DNA of 64,000 nucleotides from Conoideocrella luteorostrata (lineage: Eukaryota; Ascomycota; Sordariomycetes; Hypocreales; Clavicipitaceae): the NCBI GenBank assembly GCA_032433595.1, contig JASWJB010000015.1, positions 1 to 64,000 of the forward strand, in the 5' to 3' direction. Under the pieces are notes generated by a model. The model was not told the origin of the DNA, searched no databases, and saw only the letters and a list, made by a program, of their open reading frames with translations. Made by a program: the position numbers and the translations under genes. Shown here piece after piece: positions 11,411 to 24,023 of this stretch. Position 1 is the stretch's first letter; each line of letters begins with the position of its first letter.

Positions 11411-13730
11411 GGTGGTTGCGATGGCCGAGCCTGTCGCTGGATGGACGGTGAAATGAAACGACCCCAGCGAGGATGATGGCGTGTTCCTTAACTTGCGCCT
11501 ACCAGCTGCGCGCAGCGTCCCGTCAACCTGCGCAGGCTGATGAGAGGTCCTGAATACAGTCCTTAGTTTGATAGCCTACAATCACCAATGCGTATTCGTG
11601 TTTAGTACTTTGTCAAACGATTCAGGTCAATTAACGAGAGTGCTCATGCAGCGCGTGGGGTCTCCATGGGATTGTCGACCAGACGGGCTTTGAAGGTGGC
11701 CCCAAAATCAGCCTGTCTCATTTGGCGCTAGCACAATCAAAATTGGGCCGGTCCTTTAAGTTATATGGAGGGATATGACGTGGGCAGGATCAAATCAACT
11801 TGCATAACTACTCCGTACGGAGCATCCCCAGCAACATCCAGAAGCGCAGCGTTGAAGTCAGCACCGTATTTTCGTCCAGACACTAAAGTCTTCCGAAGCA
11901 TTTTTTCATTTCTTTAAAGTCTTGCATTAGGAAAGGGGGAATGCTCATGTCAAATTTCGCGGGCCTTTGCGCAAGCAGCTATGCCGGCAGCAAGCCAACC
12001 CCCCCTTCAAAATATGAACCCGAGGTAATTGAACCAAGAGATTAGCAAAGGGTTTTATCGGAAAACAAGTCTTCTTGTAGCTGGTAAAATTTCATTGAAA
12101 GGGACCATCATATAACTCTCGAGAATACATCTTCAGGCAGATTCCAAAAGAGAAGAGAACTTTCATTCTACAAATGCACGGTAACGTGGATCGTCAAGGC
12201 CACAAACCGTTTTACGTTCAGATGAGTTGCTCCACCTATACACCCAGACGGTCGGAAACTCGGAAAGTAAATGTGGCGAGCCATCGTCAACTCTTCAAAG
12301 GGGAGCTTGGTATGCACGGCCAGCACGAGCGTAGAGCATTCCTCGGAGCCATTCTAGAGCTGACAGTCTCAACACCGCTACATCTGAGAGGCGACTTACA
12401 GCGCCCAAGTAAGCTCACGGAGTGTAATCCCTTTGAATCGGATACTGCCTAGGTCAGGGTGCGGCAGATGATCCTCCGCCAATCCTGACTCAATACGATC
12501 AAAAACAATACGTTATAACTCGAGCCAGAGGAGTTCAGTTGAGTCGGGCGCGAACGAGCAATTAATTCGACTGGATTGTCGATTTGACAAAAGCGCTTGT
12601 TAGACCCGGAGGAAAAGGAGGTGAAACTTGCCCCTCCATGAATGGCACGCGACATTTCGCCGTTTGGCCTATCGCAAAGTCGATCCATCTTGGACCCTGT
12701 TATGCCATGCTTAATTATACGGCATGGGTTTATTCAGAGCATTTGGCTGACAGCTGACCTCTTATCTATCGCCTCTGTTCTCGACCGTGCTCCGTGCGTC
12801 CTCTTTGTCATGCGCGAACCATGAGCGTGTCGCCTCCTGGCGGGCCGTGAGGACCTGTCGTACCGGTGTCCTGGCAACATCCTCCGCCCCGGCTATGACA
12901 AGCAGCATTGTCTAATACCCCGTGTCACTCCACGTTCTTATCTGTTCGCGCAAGCATTAACGTCGCTATCTGCTGTTAAATTACGTTATATTTTGCCATG
13001 CGTGTCGAACCACAGGGTTTTCCCCAGTGCTCAGGGACCACGTCGAACCACTGGCACGAGGGCTTCTGGAAATAAGCTACCGGACGGCGGATCCGGACAT
13101 GTGGAGCCATGGAATGACGAAAGAGTTTTCGAGAGACCTTCCACGATGGAGCGAGAGAACCTGAGACAAACGCCCCGGATGCGGTCTCTTCGGTGGTGGG
13201 TGGCAAGGCGGGTGCCGGTTGCCGGATGCTGGTTGCTATCTGCAATACATGGACAAGATGATGCGGTGGTGATGGCCTGATCTGTGTATGTGCCGGGAAT
13301 GCGCCGCAAAGGTCCCCTCGGTCGCGTCCAACTCTAGTCATTAGCCAGGTGCTTGGAGGAGCCTGTTTGCAATTTATGGAGATGGCGGCGCAGTCACCCG
13401 AAAGGCGTGGAAAACACGCCGTATTAAATATGCCCAGAAACTACTTGCTTCATGCGTTGCCCTCTGCGGCACCCTGAACGTTCACCCCTGGCGTCGCCAT
13501 CTCCCCGAGTCTCCATGACTCGGCTTTCCACGGCCCTTCCAGAAAATTTTCTTCACCAAGCGCCAGATAACGGGCGGCTTCGGACTTTGCACCTTGCACT
13601 ACGAGTGTTCTTTTTAAAAAAAAGTCATTCCCCGTTGTCTTTTCTTGCGACAAGCGTTCGTTTCGTCGTTTGTTGTCGACACATCCGTCTGCATCACATC
13701 ACCGCACCCACCCCCCCTGTCTCTCTCGAC
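11411..13730. other. Divergent intergenic region with CGGAG palindrome
   Basis: This 2.3-kb divergent spacer precedes the amino acid permease. The perfect 12-nt palindrome CTCCGTACGGAG lies at 11811-11822. In-frame codons extend upstream of the permease start (13452-13730) but show no membrane or family features, so I treat them as leader. I see no other gene. Confidence 0.5.
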
Positions 13731-15286
13731 ATGGCTGAACAGATTGCTACCACGAACACCAATGCCGATGCCAGAACCCCTGCACCGGCAGCGGCGCACA
13801 GCAAAGGCCAAGATTCGTCGGCAAGTCCCGACTTCGGAAAACCATCCGCCGCGACGCCACCTCAGCTGTCGCACAGCCATGCTGCCGACAACGATATCTT
13901 TGGAGAGACGAGCGAGGAACTGGCACAGGACCGCCTTAAACAGATTGCTGCGGCCGGAAACGCCCATTTCCATCGTCTAGGATGGAAGCGCCTGGCAATT
14001 GTCACCATTGTCGAGGCCGTCGCCCTGGGTGCACTCAGTCTGCCGGCCGCATACCATGTTCTCGGCATGTTCCCTGGCGTGTTTCTGACCATTACGCTAG
14101 GGTTGATGTCCATCTTCACCAGCTACATTGTCGGCCAGGTGAAGCTCAAGTTCCCAGAGACCGCCAGCTATGCCGATGCCGGTAGATTATTACTCGGCAG
14201 ATTCGGGTACGAGCTCTTTGGTGCTGCTCTCGTCCTCGAGCTGGTTATGGTGGTTGGATCTCATGCACTCACCGGCAGCATCGCACTGGGCACTCTCAAC
14301 GATGGCCATGTCTGTTCTATTGTCTTTTCGGCCGTGTCTGCAGTTATTCTCCTGATTTTGGCTATTCCCCCGTCGTTCACCGAAGTCGCTATTCTCGGAT
14401 ATGTCGATTTCGGATCAATCCTCGCCGCAGTCGGAATTACCATTATCGCAACCGGTATTCAAGCAAACAACAGCTCGTCTGGGCTCTCCGGTGTTGACTG
14501 GTCAGCCTGGCCCAAAGAGGATGTGACCTTCTCCAAAGCATTTGTTGCTGTAAGCAACATCATCTTTGCGTTCAGCTTTGCCATTGGTCAATTCTCCTTC
14601 ATGGACGAGATGCACACTCCGAACGACTACATGAAGTCCATCTGGGCCTCTGGTTTCATTCAGATTTCCATCTACACGCTCACTGGCGCTTTGTGCTATG
14701 CGTTTATCGGCTCATCTGTTCAGTCTCCAGCCCTTTTGGCCGCTGGTCCCACCATCTCAAAGATTGCCTTTGCAGTTGCTATACCCGTCATCTTCATCTC
14801 CGGTTCTATTAACTCGACCGTTGCCCTTCGGTACTTGCACGGCCGTATGTTCAAAAACTCTGTTCTTCGGTACATCAAAACGCCAATGGGCTGGGCTACC
14901 TGGATTGGCCTAGTGACCGCATTCACAATTGTCGCCTGGGTTATTGCTGAGGCTATTCCCATCTTCTCCGACTTGCTGTCTCTTGCATCCGCGCTTTTCG
15001 TGTCCGGGTTCTCATTTTGGATTCCCGCCATCATGTGGTTCAAGTTGCTTTGCAGAGGTAGTTGGTACTCGAAAGAGAACCTACCCATCAGCATCGGAAG
15101 TATTGTCGCATTCATTATCGGCGCTGTGACTCTTGTCGCTGGCACTTACTCCACCATTGTCGATATTGTAAGTAATCGTTCCTCATTTTTCTTGTGCGAT
15201 TCAACGCATCTACTGACCCGCCTGAACAGATTAAGGAGACAAACGACGGCAGCGCTCACAGTCCCTTTGCTTGCCGATCGACTTGA
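13731..15286 (+). CDS. Amino acid permease, AAAP family (Mtr-like)
   Basis: Exons 13731-15167 and 15230-15286 (62-nt GTAAGT...AACAG intron) give 497 aa. A polar N-terminus of about 80 residues precedes eleven or so hydrophobic segments of the amino acid/auxin permease (Aa_trans) fold. The first is LGWKRLAIVTIVEAVALGAL with SLPAAYHVLG. Later motifs include FSFAIGQFSFMDEM and SGSINSTVALRYLHGRMF, typical of Neurospora Mtr-type neutral/aromatic amino acid carriers. It probably takes up amino acids at the plasma membrane by proton symport. The start is the first Met after a pyrimidine-rich leader (CCCCCCTGTCTCTCTCGAC). The last exon encodes only 18 residues. Confidence 0.9.
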
Positions 15287-16145
15287 TCGAATGTATAGTG
15301 TTGTAGCATGTTTCCTTTAAAAAAAAGAATGTACATTATATTCTCTTAGCGCTAATGAGCGAATGACATTTGAGTTTTGTCCCATGGCATTGTTCGAGAA
15401 TTTTATTCGGTACACTGTAACCTGTGTGGCATGCCAACTTTGAGGCCTCTGATTGATTGGAATGGTTGTCTTTCAAGCTATCCAAACGTAGCACTAAAAC
15501 TCTCAAAAATACAACCACGAAAAATAGTCACTTGTTTACCCTAGATGTACATTTTCTGACTATCACGAGATGTTCGGACGGAAAGAATAAGGTCTCTCCC
15601 TTACATCAAATGAGGCGCAAGCTCTATAACCATGAGAACTTGCAGAGTGTATCGAAACGGAGCAGCCACTAGAACGAGTAGCGGAAGGGAATAGGAGCGG
15701 CGGTCCCAATTAGGTCTTCCATCTAGCAAGTTAGTGTATTGTCCCCTCGAGACGAGAGATGGCAAAAAGAATCTTAAGTAATTACAAATCCTCATCTTAT
15801 ATAGTGGCAAGCGCAGCTCCATAGCTGCCTGGATTCTTTGAAGATGGCGTGGTTGGTTCGAATACTTATCAGATGGCAATCTAGAATTTTGCTTGTGTGT
15901 CAGTTGACGCGCAAGTAGACTCATCTTACTCGCCATTCGGAGAGATACTTGCGCCTACTGACAGTATTACATATAGAGAGATAAGCTGGGTTGTTAAGTG
16001 GTGAAAAGCGCCTTGGTGCCGTTGCATCACGGGTTTGCTGTTTATTTTTATAGATAGCGTTGCCATTGTAAAAATTTGATGTCAATAGACTTAGGAACGG
16101 CAGCATAGCTTTGATGTACTCGCTATTAATAGTCGCAGTCTCCCT
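15287..16145. other. Convergent intergenic region
   Basis: This AT-richer spacer lies between the 3' ends of the permease and the short-chain dehydrogenase. I see no coding content. Confidence 0.5.
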
Positions 16146-17160
16146 TTATACCTCTTGTCTAGTCTGCGGGGCAAAGTCTGTGCTGATCGCTGTTTCCTCC
16201 TGTTGGCTCAACTCATGAAGAGACTTGTCCATGTGCGCCTTGATTCTGTTGAGAGCGTCATTTCCAAGGACGAGGCGAAGGACATTGCCCGCAAGATGCC
16301 CAGCCAAGCCCTCCCCAGTGACAGCTTCGAAAATGCGATCAACGGCCTTGTCAGGGTCGCCAATCTGCTTGCCGTGCACTGTGAGGAACTTTCGCATGAT
16401 AACGCCGACGGGATCGTCGTAGTGAGCTGGCACGGCCGCAGGGTCGGGACTGGCGTCGGCCAACTGCTCAGCGTTAGTCTTGGAACAGACACGACAAGCT
16501 GAATAACTTACCGCGCTGACGAAATTGGTGCGGAAGTTGCCTGGCTCGACAATAAGAACGCGGATGTTATGGGGAGCAACCTCCTTGGCAAGGGACTCTG
16601 ATGCGGCCTCGAGGGCTGCCTTGGACGCAGCGTAGAGAGAGCACGCGGCGAGTGGATCCCTAGCGGCGACACTGGAGACGTTGACAATGGTGCCAGACTT
16701 CTGAGTTCTCATCCCGGGGAGGGCAGCCTGCAGGGTGTACAGTGGGCCGAAGAAGTTGGTGTTGATCTGGAGGGTGGCCTCCTTTTCACTGTCTTGCAAG
16801 TCAGCCAAGTGCTCTATTTGCCTCAGACTTAAATACATGGACAAGAAGGCGGTAAGAAGAAGTAGTCATGGCGTACGTGATCTCCTCGCAGGGTGCCAAG
16901 ATAGAGTAACCAGCATTATTCACAAGATAGTCGATACGGCCGACGGCCTGGACTTTGGCAGTAATGCTAGACTTGGACTCGGTCATGTCCATCTCAATTA
17001 CAGACCCTCCTGCCTTCTCAATCTGCTCCACGGCTGCGGCGGCCGTCGTCTTGTTGCGAACGGAACCGATTACTTTGTGACCAGCTTGAAGGACACGAAG
17101 AACTAACGCCAGGCCAAGACCGTTGGAGGACCCAGTGATAAGCCATACCGGTGCAGACAT
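16146..17160 (-). CDS. Short-chain dehydrogenase/reductase
   Basis: Exons 16877-17160, 16512-16821 and 16146-16463 give 303 aa. The Rossmann fold has the cofactor motif TGSSNGLG near residue 9, NNAG after the DYLV strand, and the catalytic Ser/Tyr/Lys in VNVSSVAARDPLAACSLYAASK. This is a classical SDR layout. The long C-terminal part (after VEPGNFRTNF) with HGKQIGDPDKAVDRIFE matches the subgroup of fungal oxidoreductases acting on small carbonyls. The substrate is unknown. The first intron acceptor (CTGAG) was chosen because the nearby AATAG would shift the frame into a stop. The second intron uses GTAAGT...GCAG. Confidence 0.88.
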
Positions 17161-17918
17161 GATGATTATCTTATCTGGTATTTTCTATTGAGTTCAGTAA
17201 AGGAAATACAGTGAGAGGTGGTTGGCCGTTGAGAGCGACGCAAAAGTAAGAGCGAGGGAAAGTGACACAGGTTATATATAATCCGTTATCTCCGTTATTT
17301 GCGTCGAGCGTCATCTTTTGCCGGACTTTGTGGTAGACAGGTTGACAAGTAAGATTTTAGCGCTCGCGGTTTCGCTCTGCTACCAGCCGACAAGTGCGTT
17401 GCCAACAAAGCCAACCTACGATCCTATGCATTGTCTTTTCTATAATTTTCATAACAGCTGCGACGTAGATTAAGCCAAAAAAGTAAAGAAAAGAAAAGAA
17501 GAAAGAAAAGAAGAGAAAATCGGAGACGCGTTGATGAAATGTTGCAACGATAGAAGTTTTGCCGTGCTACGGAGTACATGGCGCCGATCTGAGAGGAAAG
17601 AGCATATACTCTAGACATATCTGCACAGAATCGGGAGTCGGCCAGATTGAGATGTTATATGCAATGATGTCAACATCATAGGTAAGTCAGGCCGCAGATT
17701 TAAGCTTACATCCCATTGCTGAACTAATTCCATTTTAAATAGCGAATTATAGAAAGAAAATTTCGTGCTATCCTAACGAACGAGCAATCTGCTTAAAAAT
17801 TAAACCCGACCCGTCAAACTCGCTTCAAAGCATCAGGCGCACAAGCGCTTGACTTCAAACCTGGTCGTCAGAGCAGACGAACGCAAAGGGTATGCATGCG
17901 CCTGATCCTTCCTGCCTG
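17161..17918. other. Intergenic, promoter of dehydrogenase
   Basis: The left part is the promoter of the dehydrogenase; the right part is the 3' region of the sugar transporter. A purine-rich GAAAAGAAAAGAAGAAAG tract and one TACGGAGTA motif (about 17569) are visible. I see no gene. Confidence 0.5.
17272..17282 (-). promoter_or_regulatory. TATA-like element of dehydrogenase
   Basis: A TTATATATAAT stretch lies about 112 nt upstream of the dehydrogenase ATG. It is assigned by position and composition. Confidence 0.45.
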
Positions 17919-20339
17919 TCAACCCTTCACGTCCCTTTCGGTCGAATCGTGGTACAGCTGTGGACACTTCTCACGACGTCGCCAGAGAAACCATCTTCTG
18001 AACCACCATGGAAGAACTGTTCCGAGCTGGTACTTTGCGTGAGTTCGATCGGGAACAGCAAAGACATAGTCAAGCTCCTCGAGTGTTTTTTGCTTTGTTT
18101 CAGGTACAAACAAAAATATGAGGGCTAGAGCCAGGAGATTCAGGCCAGCATAGAACCCAAATGCACCCGTTGGAGTCATCGCGATGAGCATACGCGGAAA
18201 GGTAAGTGAGAGCACTGAAGCCCAGAAATTATTCGTTGCCACAGCCCAAGACATTCCTACTTCACGGTGGGACAGGGGAAAGACCTCTGCCGAATACATG
18301 AAGGGCACCGGGCCTTCGCCTGTTTCACATTGATGTCAATTATTGTTTCATCCTCATTAGTTCTTCATGACTGCTTACCCGGGGAGTAAAAGGCCGCAAA
18401 CAAGTAGACAAACGTGGCGACAGCGGCGATTCGGGCAGTGCTGTGTTCAACTCCATCATCAATCAAGTAACAGAGCCCGGCAACTATAACAAAAAAAAAA
18501 AAAACTTAGCAGGTGACGCCTTGTATGTTAGTCTCAAATACACGAGGTACCTAGTAGAGTCCAAAACATGTTTGGGAATGTGAACAGAAGCAGAGCACGC
18601 CTGCCAAAGGTATCAATGGTCCAAATGGCGGGCCAGGCAAAGATGAAGTTGATCAAACCGAAGCCAAAGCTGGCCCAAAGGGCGGTGTAATCGTCGATGC
18701 CGCTCTGCTTGAAGATGGTACTGCTATAAAACGCGATGATGTTGACTGATTGGTGCTAATTAGCCGCCGCACAATCGAATGATGGGCGTCTTGCTGACTT
18801 ACTGCCACATAACTGTTGAGAAATCATCACGATGCCTGACGCCCAGGTCGCACGACGAATTCTGGGAATGGTAAACAGTTCAATAAAACGGGTAAACACG
18901 TTGCTTGTAACCTTTAAGCCAGTCTCTTTCACAAGCACGTCCTCTTGATCCAACAGACAGTCAATGTAAAAGAGGTCCCTGGCTGCTTGCAGGGGAGTAT
19001 TTCTGAGCTTCAAGAGCGACTTCCAAGCCTTTAGATGCTTTCTTTTCTTCAAGTACCATCTTGGACTTTCGGGACAGAAATAAACTCCGATCACGAGAGG
19101 GACGGCGGGAATGAAAGCAGACGCAAACTGGAGCCGCCAAGCGATGTCTCCCGTCTTTCCGACAGCAAGATTGGCGCATGTGCCTAGAAAAATACCTGGT
19201 GGCGGCACATGGTCATTAGCCTTTATACTTGTTCAAAATACAATCATGGCGATGAGAATATAGTAGAGACTTGAAGTATGGGGAAGAGACGTTACCAAAG
19301 GCCGTCCACATCTGCCAGGACATTACTAAACCGCCGCGGATAATGGCTGGGGCATTTTCGGCCGAGAACACCGGAACGGTGACTTCTTTCAGGCCCATGC
19401 CAATTCCCAAAAGCATCCTGCAAGCCGCGAGCTGGCCCCATGTCTGAGATAGTCCCATACCGAACGGAGCAAGTAGAGAGAAGACGGCCGCAATGAAAAT
19501 GACACCGCGACGACCCAACAAATCGTTCAGTGGATCGGAGATCCATCCGGCACTATTGATTCAATGTTAGCATCCTTCTTCGTCGCATACGAGGCAAACA
19601 CCCAAAGGTAGACTAACAAAAGGCAAATGGTGATGTATGGCATAGAGTTGACAAAACCTATGATCCAGCTATTCTTCGCACATTCTCCCTCATTCGCAAC
19701 AGGTCCACAGCTGGACCCTTTGGTGTCAGGTATGCCAAGAGCATCGGGAAAGGATAGATTTGCGCCATTGGAACCAGTCTGTAGAATAAACATATCAGTA
19801 CTCAGCGTCCGGCAAGTTGGAAACAAATTCGAGATTGTCTTACCTGATCCCACCCTTGGATAGCGGCAGCAATCGAATTCAGAATGATGGTATAATAGAG
19901 TGCCCAAGGGTGTGACCAGCGTTGCGTGAATTCTCGACGAAGGGCAATCTTGTCGGCCTCGTCGAGGTCTTCAATTGCTTCGAACCCATCTGGATTCTGC
20001 GCTACAAGGGCCCCTTTCCTCAGCAGCGGCAGTATATCCTCTGGCAAACCTTTTTCTTGCTGGAATCTGGTCACTCTGTCAAGAAGCTCTGTGCGCGGAA
20101 TGTCCTTCAGAGGGTTTTCGATCTCGCCTCCAAGGTTTGCCACCAAGCTAACTCTCCGTTGCTGTGACTCTTTGTCAATGGCATGGCTGTCTGGCACATG
20201 CTCGGCAGTGCCGGCACTAGGCGACGCACTCCTGTTAGAACAGCGACATCCCAAAACAGCATTTATCGAGAGTTATGCTTCAGTTTTAAGCCACTTACCC
20301 ATTTGCCGGTGCTGCTTTCTCTGGATGTTCCACAGCCAT
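17919..20339 (-). CDS. MFS sugar transporter, eight exons
   Basis: Exons 20299-20339, 19844-20231, 19618-19778, 19296-19552, 18803-19195, 18551-18745, 18379-18483 and 17919-18319 give a continuous 646-aa frame. About 110 polar residues precede the first helix ([21 protein letters not shown]). Sugar-porter signatures follow: [12 protein letters not shown], the loop motif [35 protein letters not shown] and the C-terminal [12 protein letters not shown]. It probably imports a hexose or oligosaccharide by proton symport; the substrate is not predictable. The first exon encodes only 14 residues ([14 protein letters not shown]). All seven introns have GT...AG ends and consistent phases, which supports the model. 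Confidence 0.9.
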
Positions 20340-22059
20340 GTGACAGGTGGAATCTTGAAATCGTTATGAGCAAGTGAATCAAAGCAGCTTTGGTAACGTC
20401 CCTCAATTGTCTGCCAGCTGCGAGCAAGAGGAGAGCTGGGGAGACACATGGGATTTAAGGTGTTTTGTAAGCTGGCTAATAAGCTCATTATTGTGAATGG
20501 TGCCACATCACGCAGGTGGCTGCTCTTGAAGGAGGGGTTACCTCGCATGCATCGCGACCATTGAATATAGCTGTCGAGCCAGCTGAAATAAGTTAGCATG
20601 TTGCAACACCATTGCAACTGCGCCTATAGAAATTCGAGTCTCGTCACCCTTTTCTTACATGGCAGCATGAGAGTGGCATTGATTGCATAAACTACCAGCG
20701 TCTGACCACATGACCGACACACTGCCGCACACACGGAACCCGTCGGCTGCTATTCGATGCTATTCCGAGTAGCACCACCTGCGGTCCCAACGGCAGATGC
20801 TGAAGCGGCGTGAGGATAGTGAGCTGTGGTCGTCCCCTGGTTAGCCATTTTTCTCGCGCCTTCTCCAACGCCTTCTCCAAGCCACCGCCAGCTGTTAGGT
20901 TGCAGTGTTGGACCCCCTGCATGTAGTCAGAACTAGGCACCAGTATGTTTCTGATTGGAGCATTTGATCAAGGCATGGATGCGGGGAAGCTGTCGTCTTT
21001 AAGGATTCGACCTGCTGGAGATGTCGTCGACGGCGTCGGAACCCGTCGCGGCAGCACCAGTGTGGTTGACGATTGCTTCATCTCCCCACAATTACTAGGC
21101 GGTGCCTGTATGCTACGTTGGGGTCCGGACGAAAAACTGTCTTGGCGATGCTAGTGGGTTGAGCTGCCCAAAGCTGCATCATGGATCTGGGGCCAAGAAA
21201 TGCATTAGGTGTGTCTGGCTACTGACGTACTCGGTACTGTGCTGCTGTACGTTGTAGTGGTGGGTGAGAGTTTAGTTTGCGTGGCGAAAGTGCATGGCTG
21301 GGCGGGCGGCAGGCATGCAACACCCAATCGATGTTTCTGACGGCGAGGTCATTATTTGCCGTGGGAGAGAGAAAGAGGCTTTTCTTTTGTTCGTATTTTT
21401 ATTCGTATTTTCATGCGTCTGGCTTTCTTCTTCCCAGCCCAGTTTTTATCTGTAATACCACTGCGTGATGAATACTCGATAGCTCTTGAAGTGCAGCCCA
21501 GATGTGTCGTCTTTGCCGTATACTCAGTCTGCGTCTGCGCATGCACTAGATACCATCTCCTCGACACTCGGAAACATAAGAAATCCGAACCCAAACCTGG
21601 CCGCAATACAAACTATACAAGGCTCCGCTGACCAAAGGATGCGGAAAGCCATCACTAGACTGCGTCAGGTCTTGGAATTGGCATGAAGGGTCCAAACGAT
21701 GGAATTCAACGCCTCCGTCCCGGCCTTCCGCTTCTTTGCGGATCGACTCGACGTCTCAGCTGAGCGGGTTAAAACCCAAATGATCCGGAACGCGTATAGG
21801 AACACACTCTTGACGAATGACTTCTTTACGCTACCGAGGAATTTGATCCCCACACATCAGAAACATGCGTTGGTCGCCAGGAACGAGACTACGACTACAC
21901 TTAAGTATACGTAAATGTGAACCCGAGCAGTGAACGCAGGAAAAAAAATGATAAATAGTCCCAGTGCCATCCATTCACGAACGGGGCATTGCTCTAAGCC
22001 TACTTCAACCGGCCCATCACCTATCCGTCAGAGTATACGTCCACCTTGTATCAAACAAA
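20340..22059. other. Divergent intergenic region
   Basis: This 1.7-kb spacer lies between the sugar transporter and the Ser-repeat secreted protein. I see no recognisable gene, only short overlapping frames. Confidence 0.5.
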
Positions 22060-22773
22060 ATGAAGTCCTGCGCTCTTGCTACCATCATTGTCGGCTTTGC
22101 CAGCGCCGTATCGGCCGCCCCTGCATCGCGGGTACGTTTAATAACACACGGTGGACACACATATGTCTGGGCCGCAATACCTCCTATGCATCCATTATTA
22201 TCGGATTATTCATAATTGACTAACCATGATTTCACCCAGATGGCCGAGATACAAGCCAGAGATGAGCAGTTGCAGCAAGCTGAGACGGGGGTTTTCGATG
22301 TCGGCCCCAAGGACAGCAAAACCGGAGCCGCTGGCATCTTCGGCCAAGGTGGCAACGTCATCAGCAACGTCTTTGATAGTGCTACATGCATCGTGAGCGG
22401 TTTCCTTGGCGGTGGAAACCCAAACTGCAAGGGTGAAGGTGAAGCAACCCTCGATGTGAGCAACGGCAGCAGCACCAGCGGCAGCACCAGCAGTGGCAGC
22501 ACCAGCAGTGGCAGCACCAGCAGTGGCAGCACCAGCAGTGACAGCAGCAGTAGCGACAGCAGCAGTAGCAGTGGCGACGTGAACACCAATAATGAAGCGA
22601 ACTCGACCAGATATACCTACAAGTATGACACGAACGAAGATGGAACTCTGAAGGTGGACGTCGAGTTGCAGCAAGGCGGAAAATGTACTTACAACTTGAA
22701 GGCTGAGAAGGGGAAGAGCACCAGGGACCTTATCAAGAAGGCCGCTCAAATGTGTCTCGATAAGCAGAAGTAG
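22060..22773 (+). CDS. Small secreted Ser/Gly-repeat protein
   Basis: Exon 1 (22060-22131) encodes a signal peptide ending AVSAAPASR; a 108-nt GTACGT...CCCAG intron follows; exon 2 is 22240-22773. The product is 201 aa. The mature protein has a short N-terminal part with two cysteines in SATCIVSGFLGGGNPNC, a Ser/Gly/Asp low-complexity linker built from GSTSS units, and a compact C-terminal part (YTYKYDTNEDGTLKVDVELQ) with two further cysteines. I recognise no family. Size, signal peptide and four cysteines fit a secreted effector-like or wall-associated protein, but that is inference. Confidence 0.75.
22464..22576 (+). repeat. Ser-rich coding microsatellite
   Basis: Repeats of a 15-nt unit around AGCACCAGCAGTGGC decay into AGCAGTAGCGAC units. 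They encode GSTSS and then SDSSSS blocks inside the small secreted protein. Copy number is likely to vary between strains. Confidence 0.8.
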
Positions 22774-24023
22774 TTACCAGCTTTCGGCGGTTTATCTAGA
22801 GCCGGAAACCTGTCCTTGCGGCTAGCTTTGCGAGCATCCTGCACTAGGTTACACGATAGAATCGTACCCGTTGCTATCACTTTCACATGTTTCTGTAAAA
22901 GAAGCCATTCACACTCTGCTCGCGCATCAGCAAATTCCAATACTAATTAAGTGCCCTGCAATCCTGCTGCTCTCAGCGTCAGACCACATCGTCACATTGA
23001 AACTCTACATGCTGGCGCTGTTGTTGCTGCCCGAATGTCGACAGTACGCTTCCGCACGTCAGCATCGGGGTGGTACGGCTTTGCTATCTGCAGATGATGT
23101 CGCACCCCCACGGTCAATGTCGGACAGAGAGTCAAGGGCATCCAGTCTCGCAGCAGATGATGATGAGCCCCCAAATAGCCGACACGAGACATGGAGATCC
23201 AAGACAAGTACTCCGTAGGTGCATGCCATCTGTGGACGTCACTGTCAGCCAAACAGCCGCTGTTACGGTAGCACGAGGCCGCCCGCAACGTTTCCGCTGG
23301 AATGGTCTTCGCATGCCGAAGCTTGCCATACAGGGCGTGGCCGAAAAGGTATAGTATAGCTAGCAAAGTTTTTCGAATCTTTTGTCTCAAACGTACAACG
23401 AAGTATGATTGCTGGAGGTCTTGCGAAATTATTCCGATGTTTTGCGAGACGAGTAGATGTCGTCATTAGCCAAATGGTTTCGCATTGCCTACCGTAGCAT
23501 CTAAGTCACCACCGAACTTCCGTTGCACAGGAGGGATCAATAGCTCCATTTATAGCAGGGCAAGCAAGGGTCTAGCAACTACGGAGTACAAATCCGTCTC
23601 TTCCATAATTGGCAGGTTTACATAGTTATACGTGCCACACCAGTGCATTGCAATCAAGTAGCGAGCTCCAGAGCTCAAACAATAATTGGTAGTATGTCCG
23701 TTCGCGTCCGCCACCCAATACGATGGCACCACACGCATTGAAGGCTTGTGAAATGACTTCCTCACGCTCCGCTAATTGTAGGAAATGATGAGACAGCCAA
23801 ATAAACTGGTGTGCGCTTGAAACGCTTCCGTTCTTGTAATGTACTGTCTTTTATCACACTTGTATCATGTATATTACAATATTAATGCGTTAGTATAGAG
23901 ACCGCTGAAATCCAACGCCACAAGTCACCCCTTGAGGCCCCAAGGTATCCTTACTATACAAAATGCGCTGAATTTCTGTGGACTTGCAGATGCATAATTC
24001 GGTGGTGCTTCAACCATAGACGC
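22774..24023. other. Convergent intergenic region
   Basis: I see no gene between the 3' ends of the secreted protein and the GPI-type protein. TACTCCGTA-type motifs occur near 23208 and 23580. Confidence 0.5.

Noticed and set aside
13452..13730. N-terminal extension of the amino acid permease by 93 codons
   Set aside because: The extension is in frame but unlike any permease N-terminus and includes the pyrimidine-rich leader before a well-placed ATG at 13731.
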